Part shown: piece after piece, positions 49,204 to 59,018 of the stretch
Position numbering within the stretch: the first letter of the stretch is position 1
How the letters are laid out: the number at the start of each line of letters is the position of its first letter
Assembly (NCBI RefSeq): GCF_048564905.1
Contig: NC_133012.1
Location: forward strand, 16,525,646 to 16,589,645
Length of the DNA: 64,000 nt
Reading direction: 5' to 3'
Source of the DNA: Vicugna pacos
Lineage: Eukaryota > Chordata > Mammalia > Artiodactyla > Camelidae
Made by a program: the position numbers and the translations under genes
Notes under the pieces: generated by a model
The model's input: the letters and a program-made list of their open reading frames with translations, nothing else
What the model was told of the DNA's origin: nothing
Databases searched by the model: none

Positions 49204-52116
49204 GGCCTGCACAATCCTGGGCCTGCACACAACTGGGCCTGCACACTCCTGGACCTGCGCACTCCTGGACCTACGCACACCTGGGCCTGCAGGAACCTGG
49301 GCCTGTACACTCCCGGGCCCGTTCCGTATTGTATCTGCACACTTCTGGGCCTGCACGCTCCTGGACCTGCGCACACCTGGGCCTGCACGAACTTTGGCCT
49401 GTACACTCCTGTATCTGCTCACTCTTGTGACTGCATACTCCTGGGCCTGTACAACCCTGGGCCTTCTCTCTCCTGGGCCTGCCCCAGTTCGGCCGGCACT
49501 CTCCTGGAGCTGCACACTCCTGGGCCTGACCTATCGTACGCCTGCACAGTCCTGGATCTGCACACTTCTGGACCTGCTCCCTCCTGTGCCATCACCCTTC
49601 TGGGACTGCACACTTGTGCGCCTGCACACCCCTGTGCCTGACACACCTGGGCCTGCACGCTCCTCGGCCTGCACACTCCTCTTGTCTGCACACTCCTGGG
49701 CCTCACCTATCCTACGCCTGCACAGTCCTGGATCTGCACACTTCTGGGCCTGCTCCCTCCTGTGCCATCACACTTCTGGGACTGCACACTTGTGCGCCTG
49801 CACACTCCTGTGCCTGACACACCTGGGCCTGTACGCTCCTGGGCCTGTACACTCCTGGGCCAGCCCTGGCCTGGGCCTGAATACTAATGGGCCTGCACAC
49901 TCCTGGGACTGTACCCTCCTGGGCCAGCACACTCCTCTGTCTGCACACTCCTGGGCCTGCACAACCCAGAGCCTGCACACACCTGGGCTGAACACTCCTG
50001 TGCCAGTACACTCGTGTGCCTGCTCCCTCCCGTGTCTGCACATTCCTGGGCCTGTACAGTCCTGGGTCTGCACACTCTTTGGCCTGCACACTCCTTGGCC
50101 TGTTCCGTATTGTGTCTGCACACTACTGGGTCGGCACACCCTAGAGCCTGCACACTCCTGGGCATGCCCTCTCCTGGGCCTGCACTCTCTTCGGCCTGAA
50201 CACTCCTAAGCTTGCACACTCCTGGACTTGTACACTCCTGGGCCTGCCCTGGCCTGGGCCTGCACACTAATAGGCCTGACACTCCTGGGAATGCACACTC
50301 CTGGGCCTGCACACTCCTCTGTCTGCACACTCCTGGGCCTGCCCCATTTGGCCCTGCCCTCTCCTGTGACGGCCCTCACCTGTCCTGCACACACCTGGGC
50401 CTGAACACTACAGGCCCTGCACACATCTGGCCCTCTACCCTCCAGGGCCTGCCTTCTACTGGGACCGAACAATCCCTCGTCTGCACACTCCTGGGCCTGC
50501 ACGCTCCTGGGCCTTTCCGTGCCTGGGCCTGCCCCCAATTCGGCTGGCCCTCTCCTGGACCTGCACACTCTTCGGCCTGCACACTCCTGGGACTGCACTC
50601 TCCTTGGCCTGCACACTCTTGGGCCTTCTCCCTCCTGTGCCTGCACACTCATAGGCCTGTTCCAACCTGTGCCGGCACACCTCTGGGTCTGCACACTACT
50701 GTGATGCATACTCCTGGGCCTGCACACTCCTGGACTTGTACACTCCTGGGCCTGCACACTAATGGGCCTGCACACTCCTGGAAATGTACCATCCTGGGCC
50801 TGCACACTCCTCTGTCTGCACACTCCTAGGCCTGCACACTCCTGGGCCTGCACATCCCAGAGCCTGCACACACCTGGGCCTCTACACTCCTGGGCCAGTA
50901 CACTCGAGTACCTGCTCTACCCCGTGTTTGCACACCCCTGAGACTGCACAGTCCCAGGTCTGCACACTCTTTGGCCTGCACACTCCTAGGCCTGTTCCGT
51001 CTTGTGTCTGCAGACCTCTGGGGCTGCACACTCCAGGGCCTACACACACCTGGGCCTGCACGAATCTGGGCCTGTTCACTCCTGGGCCTGCACACTCCTG
51101 TCTCTGCACACTCCTGGCCTTGGATACTCCTGGGACAGTACACTCCTGGGACTGACCTGCCCTGGGCCTGCACTCTCCTGGCCCTGGACAAGCTTCTGTC
51201 TGCACACACCTGGGGCTGCACACTCCTGGGCCTGCACACTCCTGGGCCTGCCCTCTCCTGGGCCTACACTCTCCTTGGCCTGCACACTCCTGGGCCTGCT
51301 CCCTCCTGTGCCGGCACACTCCTGGGCCTACTCCCACTTGTGCCTGCACACTCCTAGGCCTGTTCCCACCTGTGCCGGCACACTCCTGGGACTACACACT
51401 CCTATGTCTGCACACCCCTGGGCCTGCACACTCCTGGACCTGTACACTCTTGGGCCTGCACAATAATGGGCCTGCACACTCCTGGAAATGCACCCTCCTG
51501 GGCCTGCACACTCCTCTGTCTGCACACTACTAGGCCTGCACACTCCAGGGCCTGCTGACTTCTGTGTCTGCACACTCTTGGGCCTGCCTTCTCCTGGGCC
51601 CGCACAATCCCTCGTCTGCACACTCCTGGGCCTGCCCCATTTGGCCCTGCCCTCTCCTGTGACGGCCCTCACCTGTCCTGCACACACCTGGGCCTGAACA
51701 CTACAGGCCCTGCACACATCTGGCCCTCTACCCTCCAGGGCCTGCCTTCTACTGGGACCGAACAATCCCTCGTCTGCACACTCCTGGGGCCTGCACGCTC
51801 CTGGGCCTTTCCGTGCCTGGGCCTGCCCCCAATTCGGCTGGCCCTCTCCTGGACCTGCACACTCTTGGGCCTGCACACTCCTGGGACTGCACACTCCTGG
51901 GACTGCACTCTCCTGGGACTGCACACTCTTGGGCCTGCACACTCCTGGGCCTGCACACTCCTGGGCATGCCCTCTCTTCGGCCTGTACACTCCTGGACCT
52001 GCACACTCCTACACTTGTACACACCTGGGCCTGCCCTGGCCTGGGCCTGCACACTAATGGGCCTGAACACTCCTGTGCCTGCACACTCCTGGGCCTTTCC
52101 TTGCCTGCACCTGCCC
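49204..52116. repeat. Satellite array C (diverged 16-bp family)
   Basis: The array uses the same 16-bp unit but mostly outside the HOR order. Near 49485-49690 it resembles HOR phase ~35-260 (GCCGGCACTCTCC, CTGACCTATCGTACGCC, CCATCACCCTTCTGG landmarks). A second version of part of that segment follows at about 49705-49830, a local duplication. The last ~870 bp are shared with the array A edge. Confidence 0.88.
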
Positions 52117-52862
52117 CCAATTTGGCAGAACCCGGTCCCAGTATCCATCCAACCTGCAGGGGACTGTGTGGGAATCACACAAGGGTGTGTGACCAGAAGG
52201 CAAAAAAAAAGCAGGGAGCCACTGTGGGGCAGCGCACCCTAGAGGCCTAGATGGGGCACTGGGCCTGAATCTGACATGACAGAACGACCTAGGAGGTCGC
52301 ATGCCAGAATGGACGATATCAGAGTTGTGTTTAATTTCAACCCGCCGACAGGGAGCTGGGAAGCAGGCGGCAAGGAGGGTGACTTTCCCCAGATCCCAGG
52401 GCAGACCCCGGCCTGTGTGGGGTGTGCCCTGCTCCCCACAAGCCCTCTGTGGGGCCCTTCCTTTGCTGAGTCTGTGCATGAGCTCCCTGTGATGCCAGCC
52501 CGCAGAGGTGACAGGTGCAGTAGGTGTTTGTGGTTCTAGAGACATGATGGCTTTCCTAGGAAGCAGGGTCCTGAATGATCCCCACTGGGCCAATGGGGGA
52601 TTGGGGAGACCCTGAGAAGCAGGTGGCTTGTCCAGGGTGACAGCACTGCTGGCGGGGGAGCCGGGTCTGAACCCAGCTGTGTCGTCAGAGCTGTGACCCT
52701 GGCTGCATCCAGGCCTCCCCAGGGCAATAGGAGGGGCCGAGTTGGTGTCACTGGGTGGACATGGCATGGGGTGGGAAGTGAGCCATCAGCAGCCCAGAGA
52801 GGCCCTTGGGGAGCTTTGTGTAAGGAGGAAGCTTGGGGAAGGGGACCCCAGGAAGTGACCTC
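52117..52862. other. Unique left flank of RALGDS-like copy 2, no gene seen
   Basis: The flank is near-identical to 31185-31930, with one visible difference (G for A at 52184). It contains the same poly-A run and MIR-like fragment. Confidence 0.6.
52582..52697 (+). repeat. MIR-like SINE fragment (duplicated copy)
   Basis: This is the same degraded MIR-like sequence as at 31650-31765. It was carried along in the segmental duplication and is not an independent insertion. Confidence 0.55.
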
Positions 52863-52876
52863 ACTTCCCTGGCAAC
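52863..52876 (+). promoter_or_regulatory. X-box-like motif upstream of RALGDS-like exon 1 (copy 2)
   Basis: ACTTCCCTGGCAAC, with the preceding GTGACCTCA, is unchanged from copy 1 and lies about 100 bp before the predicted ATG. Confidence 0.35.
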
Positions 52877-52976
52877 AGAGCCCAACAGAACTTGGGACCC
52901 AGGTCACCAGGCACCCGCTGTGTAGAGAAGGACACTTCTCAACTGACTTGGCTGGTGAACTCAGCTCAGCTCAGAC

Positions 52977-53111
52977 ATGTTTTGTTGCATCCCAAGATCC
53001 CGAGGTCGCGGCCCCCGGAAAGCCCGCAGCAACGGCCTTTGCCAACAGTGCCGACAGTGGGTCGGGTCTCACCCCAGGCGCCTCTGGCCTTTTGGCCAGA
53101 GGGACCGAAAG
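52977..53111 (+). CDS. RALGDS-like: RALGDS-like exon 1, copy 2
   Basis: The exon has 45 codons identical to copy 1, followed by the same GTAACA donor in phase 0. Confidence 0.5.
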
Positions 53112-55911
53112 GTAACACAGGGAGGCCCAGGGCAGGCCCGCCCAGGCCGGGTCACCACTCAGACCCCACCCGGGTGGCCCCACGGCCCCTTCCTGACTGG
53201 TGGCGGTGGGGCAGTCATGTTGGGGGGGGGTCCTGCCTCAAGCAAGAGCAGGCTGAGGAAGGGTCAGAGGCCTGGGGGGCCGATCACGTCCCCAGCCTGG
53301 GTCCAAGTGGGCTGGCTGGGATGTGGAGAACCGGGGCAGGGCCCTGCTGCCCGAGGTGGCGCCCATGCCCTAGGGTGTGTCTCTTGCCTCCCGGGTGACT
53401 GAGATGACCAAGGTCCCAGTCTGATCTGGCAGCAGAGGGTCGAGTGGGGCAGAAGCAGGAGTGGTCCTGGCCGGGCAGGGCTCTGAGACCTCCGGACCGG
53501 GGCGGCTGCCGGTCACTGTCATTGCAGAGCCAGACACCGCAGGATCCGGGGAACCAGGACACTCATGCCACCTCTCCAAGTGAGGGGCTGGTGTGCCACA
53601 CTGTGGAAGGCCAGCACAGGCTCCAGAAGAGTCTGGGTATGAAGGGCTCCCCACCACCATGGCCTCCTGCCCAGACATCGCCCAGGTCTCTCCCCAGGAT
53701 CTTGCCCAGGGCTGAGGGGCAGCTCAGCACCCCCGGCTCTGACCTGGAGCACCGTGCCCACCTCCTGGGGATTCAGGTAGAGGACCAGGAGCCCCCCGAA
53801 GCAGAGCCCAAAGGTGAGAAGGGCGGGGCCGGTGTGGGTGTGTAGGTGAGGGAGGGCGGAGGGCTGGGCCACACAGGGAGGCATCCCCAAAGTCTGTAGT
53901 TGGGACCAGAGCAAAGACTGGCCTCAGACCACCTGTCTGGAAGAATTCAGTCACAGAACAAGTGCCTGTGGGCACTTGCTCAGTGGGAGCTGCCTGCAAA
54001 GCTCTGGGAAGATTTCTGTCCTTGAAAAGGCACGTGGAAAGGGAGGCATGTGGGTACCTTTTTCCAGGTTGTGCCTGAGCAGAACCACTAGACTTAAAGC
54101 TCTCTCCACGTCCAACAGTTACAGGTCCAGAGCAGGCAGAGGCAGGGGAAGACGCCAGAAAACAAAAACAGGACCACCAGGGTCCAGCACGAGACCGCGA
54201 ACACCCTCCAGCTGCTCCTGCTGAACATGAAGATCCTGCTGCTCCAGCTGCATATGAAGAGCCTGCCGCTCCTGCTGATCTTGCCACTCCCGAAGAGCCT
54301 GCAGCTCCTACTGATCTTGCCGCTCCTGAACAGCCTGCAGCTCCTGAAGAGCCCGCCGCTCCTGAAGCGCCTGCCATTCCTGCTGATCTAGCTGCTCCTG
54401 AAGAGCCTGCTGCTCCTGCTCATCTAGCCGCTCCTGAACAGCCTGCAGCTCCTGAAAAGCCTGCAGCTCCTGAAGAGCCTGCCGCTCCTGCTGATCTTGC
54501 CACTCCTGAAGAGCCTGCTGCTCCTGCTGCTCTAGCCGCTCCTGAAGAGCCCGCCACTCCTGAAGAACCTGCCGCTCCTGCTGATCTAGCCGCTCCTGAA
54601 GAGCCCGCCATTCCTGCTGATCAAGCCGCTCCTGAAGAGCCTGCCGCTTCTGCTGATCTAGCCGCTCCTGAAGAGCCTGCCGCTCCTGAAGAGCCCGCCG
54701 ATCCTGAAGAGCCTGCTGTTCCTGCTGATCTAGCCGCTCCTGAAGCGCCTGCCATTCCTGCTGATCTAGCCACTCCTGAAGAGCCCGCTGCTCCTGCTAA
54801 TCTAGCCGCTCCTGAACAGCCTGCAGCTCCTGAAGAGCCTGCCGCTCCTGCTGATCTTGCCACTCCTGAAGAGCCTGCCGCTCCTGCTGCTCTAGCCACT
54901 CCTGAAGAGCCCGCCACTCCTGAAGAACCTGCCGCTCCTGCTGATCTAGCCGCTCCTGAAGAGCCTGCCGCTCCTGCTGATCTTGCCACTCCTGAAGACC
55001 CTGCAGCTCCTGCTGATCTTGCCACTCCTGAAGAGCCTGCAGCTCCTGCTGATCTTGCCGCTCCTGAAGAGCCCGCTACTCCTGAAGAGCCCGCCGCTCC
55101 TGCTGATCTTGCCACTCCTGAAGAGCCTGCAGCTCCTACTGATCTTGCCGCTCCTGAACAGCCTGCAGCTACTGAAGAGCCCGACGCTCCTGAAGAACCT
55201 GCCGCTCCTGCAGATCTAGCCGCTCCTGAAGAGCCCGCCATTCCTGCTGATCTAGCCGCTCCTGAAGCGCCTGCCGCTCCTGCTGATCTAGCCACTCCAG
55301 AAGAGCCCGCTGCTCCTGATCATCTAGCCGCTCCAGAACAGCCTGCAGCTCTTGAAAAGCCTGCAGCTCCTGAAGAGCCTGCCGCTCCTGCTGCTCTAGC
55401 CGCTCCTGAAGAGCCCGCTGCTCCTGCTGATCTAGCCGCTCCTGAAGAGCCCGCCGCTCCTGAAGAGCCCGCCGGTCCTGCTGATCTAGCCGCTCCTGAA
55501 GAGCCTGAAGCTCCTGAAGAGCCTGCCGCTCCTGCTGATCTTGCCACCCCTGAAGAGCCTGCAGCTCCTGCTGATCTTGCCGCTCCTGAAGAGCCCGCCG
55601 CTCCTGAAGAACCTGCCGTTCCTGCTGATCTAGCCGCTCCTGAAGAGCCTGCCGCTCCTGCTGATCTTGCTGCTCCTGAAAAGCCTGCAGATCCTGCACC
55701 TGCACCTGCGCCGCTGGGCAGTGGAGAACCATTTCGGGCATCATCACCCCTTAGGGCTGAGCCCCCTCTGCCCCCTCCTACACCTTCTCCAAAATCCCAA
55801 CATGTATCCCCTCTCCTACCCGAAGTTGACTTCCCTACCCCTGAATTTGCTTTTGTTTTCTTCTTCTTTAGTTTAGTTTATTTGTTTTACATCATTTATG
55901 GCATTCTATAG
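52977..55911 (+). CDS. RALGDS-like: RALGDS-like truncated gene, copy 2 (three predicted exons)
   Basis: The predicted exons are 52977-53111, 53528-53813 and 54119-55911, with the same splice sites as copy 1. The joined frame is 2214 nt (737 residues plus stop), 30 residues longer than copy 1 because of one 12-residue and one 18-residue block in the PEEPAA/PADLA linker. Exon 2 has Trp for Arg in the PPP(R/W)PPAQ segment, and the tail has a few substitutions (VFFFFSLVY for VLFFFSLVY). The domain layout is the same: post-REM RalGDS segment, repeat linker, hydrophobic tail, no CDC25 or RA domain. Persistence of the open frame in both copies is weak evidence for function, because the duplication is very recent or homogenised. 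Confidence 0.63.
53528..53813 (+). CDS. RALGDS-like: RALGDS-like exon 2, copy 2
   Basis: The acceptor and donor are as in copy 1. The RalGDS-matching end (TPGSDLEHRAHLL... ending EAEPK) is unchanged. The first part is uncertain for the same reason as in copy 1. Confidence 0.55.
54119..55911 (+). CDS. RALGDS-like: RALGDS-like terminal exon, copy 2
   Basis: This is the repeat-linker exon with stop TAG at 55909-55911. Relative to copy 1 it has an extra 36-bp block (about 55258-55293) and an extra 54-bp block (about 55488-55541). Each is a whole number of 18-bp units, so the frame is kept. Confidence 0.65.
54235..55692 (+). repeat. Coding minisatellite, 18/36-bp unit (copy 2)
   Basis: The unit structure is the same as at 33303-34670, with five more 18-bp units. 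Differences between the copies are mostly unit gain or loss plus a few C/T and G/T changes. Confidence 0.9.
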
Positions 55912-55933
55912 TTTTCCATTTCCCACTTCCTTT

Positions 55934-55939
55934 AATAAA
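55934..55939 (+). promoter_or_regulatory. Polyadenylation signal AATAAA of RALGDS-like copy 2
   Basis: The signal has the same spacing from the stop codon (23 nt) as in copy 1. Confidence 0.6.
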
Positions 55940-56027
55940 ATACAGATTTTTTCCCTTTTAAACTGCATTTCAGGAACATTAAGTGCATTCCCATGCTGTC
56001 CGACCATCACTACCATGTAGTTTTATG
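55940..56027 (+). repeat. Possible old L1 3'-end fragment (duplicated copy)
   Basis: This is the duplicate of the fragment at 34918-35005, unchanged by eye. Confidence 0.35.
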
Positions 56028-57283
56028 CTATTTATGCCCGTGAAGTACATCCCACCACGGCCTCAAACCCCTCATCTGAGGACGGACTGATGCCTGAAAT
56101 GGTGGGAGATGACAGGTGTGGGCACGTTGCTGGGATCAGAGTTGATCCCAGGGAACCCACTGTATTGATGGGCAGCAGGTTCAGTGTCCAGGTGCTCTGT
56201 TCCGGGGAGGGCGGCTAGAGATGTGCAGAGTCCCCTCCCAGCGGTCCCCGTGCCTGTGTTGGGAACTGACCATCAAGGGGAGCCTGGTGAATGAACCGGA
56301 CGCTAGAAAGGGACACCCCTAACTCCCCCAATTTGGAAGGCGGGGCTCCTTCTCCCTGCTGAGTGATGTGGCAACTGAGAATATCACACCCCCCACGCCC
56401 TAGCAGAAACTTCTCCTCTCACAGAGCCCACCCTCCCATGGGTCCCACTTTCCCCTGAACCCAGAGGCAGAGCCCCTCTGCCAGACAAGGGATGGGTAGG
56501 AGGGGTGGCTGCAACCTTCCGGGAGTGGGCGTGCACCGTGCTTGACCCCTGAGCTCCCAGCTGTGCAGCAGAGGCCCAGGGAGGACTTGCCAGGGAGGGC
56601 CGCAGGGCAGGGGCAGGGCTGAGTTCTGCATGAATCCTGACTATGCGGGGGCCGAGGGACCTGGTTTTGAGCCACGTCCTGGGTCTGGGCACGATGCCTT
56701 GTGATCCCACAAGGGAGACCTCTCTGCTCTCATTGTTCAGATGGGAAGACTTGAGCCTGCCCACCTGAAGCGACGCCCTGCTTCCCCAATTGGGGAGGAG
56801 GCTGAGTTGGACTGGGCCCCACAATCTTCAAGGAAGATTGCTCTCCCCAAGGTTGGCTCTCTGGGTATAAACCTGGGCAAGGGAGTCCTGACTACCCCCT
56901 GCGCCTGCTCTGTGCTGGTAACCTCAGTACACAGAAGCCTTGAGTCTCAGTCCACCCAGGAACCAAACGTTCACCCGCCTACAGCAGAGACAACTGAGGC
57001 TCAAAGAGGAAGGTCTGCCCTGGAGATGGTGTGGAGGCCCAAGTCTCAGAAGACAGGTGAAGCCAGGGTCTCAAGGATACTGCACAAACAGGACTTCACT
57101 CTGAACTGGGAATGTTGTGGAAAGACCCTGGGGGCCAGGGTGGAGGAGATGGGAAGCAGACCAGAGCCCGGGGGAAGGCAGGGAGCCCCAGGAATGCCTC
57201 CATGCCCTCGGCACAGGGCAGGGGAGCAGCTCTGAAGATATGACAGCCGAGGCTGCCCAGGGGGCCTTCATCACTACCACTTT
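56028..57283. other. Unique sequence downstream of RALGDS-like copy 2, no gene seen
   Basis: The stretch is the duplicate of 35006-36255 with scattered single-base differences (for example near 56230, 56281, 56383 and 56519). The open frames are the same and are not supported as genes. Confidence 0.5.
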
Positions 57284-57422
57284 GCTCGGATGACCTCAAC
57301 AGCCCCATGACCACACCCATTTGACAGATGCAGACAGACACCAAGTTAGCCACCAGGCTGACAAGGAGAGGAGCTGGGATCAAATCCAGGATCAGATTCC
57401 AAGTGCTCCGCTCGCTGGCCCC
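57284..57422 (+). repeat. MIR-like SINE fragment (duplicated copy)
   Basis: This is the duplicate of the MIR-like fragment at 36262-36400. Confidence 0.65.
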
Positions 57423-57693
57423 AGACTAAGCCTGCCTGCCAAAACCGACCCCAGGGCCTCCCGCCTGGCACTCTATATATACCTCAGTGGGCTCCCCTGC
57501 TGAGCCATCCCATCCCATCCCATCACACTGAGACAAAAGCACAAGAGGCCTGGGGTCCAGGAGACAGGACTGGTAGCAGGGCCAGGGTGGGCACGTTCTG
57601 CCCACCCCCCTTTGCTGCCCCAGCCCAGGTGTCAAGTGGAAGCCTGACTGACGTGGAAACTGGCAGTGGGTGGGAGAGACAGGATGCCCCTTA

Positions 57694-57707
57694 GTTTCCC
57701 TGGCAAC
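57694..57707 (+). promoter_or_regulatory. X-box-like motif 1 (copy 2)
   Basis: GTTTCCCTGGCAAC is unchanged from copy 1. Confidence 0.4.
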
Positions 57708-57782
57708 TGCTGCAGAACTGAGTCTTTCAGGATAAATTCAAGTTAGGCCTCAGCTGCTGAAACACCCATTATTTCAAGGCTG

Positions 57783-57796
57783 GTTACCTTGGTGAC
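57783..57796 (+). promoter_or_regulatory. X-box-like motif 2 (copy 2)
   Basis: GTTACCTTGGTGAC is unchanged from copy 1 and at the same 89-bp distance from motif 1. Confidence 0.4.
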
Positions 57797-59018
57797 CCAG
57801 GTGGTGAGGACGTGGTGGGAGGAGGGGGTGGAGAGGCCAGGCAGGGGGCCACCGGCTCAGAGGACAGGCTGACCCTCAGACCTAGACATGACCCTGGTCA
57901 CACACTGAGCCTTGAATTTCATCACAGACTGACCTCGGGTCCTGACACAGGGTGCCTGGCCCTTATCACAGACGAGCCCTGTTCCTGGTCCCAGACCGCC
58001 ACCTGAGCTTGGCCGCGCAACCACCACGGAGGGACACTCAGCGAGTGGTGACTGCTACTTCTGTTATCATTGCTGTGCCGTTAACGTGCGTCCCACTCAC
58101 AGCTGACACCTAACGAATGTCATTCAGACTAGCGTAACCGCAATGGGGGACTGTTCGCAAGGACTCCTGGGGCCCACAGTGCTCGGCAGAGGCTCGCAGG
58201 ACCCCCTCTGCTGGGTGGCCACAGGGCTCCTGGGCTGGGTGGGCTGTGAGGGGGCAGCAGAGGAGTGGGCAAGGCTGGGGGGTGGGCTGCCCCTCCAGGC
58301 CCAGAAGGAAGCAGCCATTCTCCCCCGGCTCAACGCCCCCTCTGTCTGGAAGCCTCACTTTCATCTCATTACCTGATAAACTGAGCAAATGAACGGCAGC
58401 CAGGCAGCCTTGGCCACCCAGGAGACAGGGCACACGGTCAGGGGGCTCCCAGCCTCCTTCCCACCCTGGCGCCCCAGCCTGCAGGCTATGGCCTCTCTGG
58501 CCCACGGGGCCTCAGTCGGCCGGGATGAGGGCCCTGGGAGAGGCCCGCATCCTGCTAGGCCTTCCTGCTTCCTGGGCAGAGCTCTCCCCAGCCCAGCAGG
58601 TGAGGCAGCAGAGGCAGTGGGTCCGCCCCTGTCCATTCCTGCCCTGTCCTCGCCCACCAGGCCGGTTCCCCAGGCATCCAGGCCGTACTCCACGACCTGT
58701 GAAGTTAGGGCGTGTCCTGGGGCATGGAGTTCCTCCTCAGCCCAGTACATGGATGTGCAAATGAGGACCACAGGGGACAGGACAGCTCTCTGAATTCCCC
58801 CACCCAGTCCCCAGTCCCCTCCACCCTAGCCCCCATGGGTCCTGACTTGGGCCATCTGTCCAGAGGCAGGCAAACGCAGAGAAGACTACCATGAGAGGGA
58901 GAGGGATACAGAGCTAAGAGGCCAGGAGAGCAGGAGAGCAGCTGCAGAGGTGCAGCCAGGCAGGGACAGAGGTGGAGGACAGGGGACAGTTGCTCAGGCC
59001 CAACAAACACTTCCCACT

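Larger units (their letters stand above)
57423..59018. other. Unique right flank of duplication copy 2, no gene seen
   Basis: The flank is the duplicate of 36401-37995 with a 1-bp insertion near 57545 and a C for T near 58624. No recognisable gene was found. Confidence 0.5.

Noticed and set aside
48631-50209. Long + strand frames starting in the island and running into array C (336 and 481 codons)
   Set aside because: Most of their length is the satellite cycle peptide; the unique N-terminal part has no recognised similarity.
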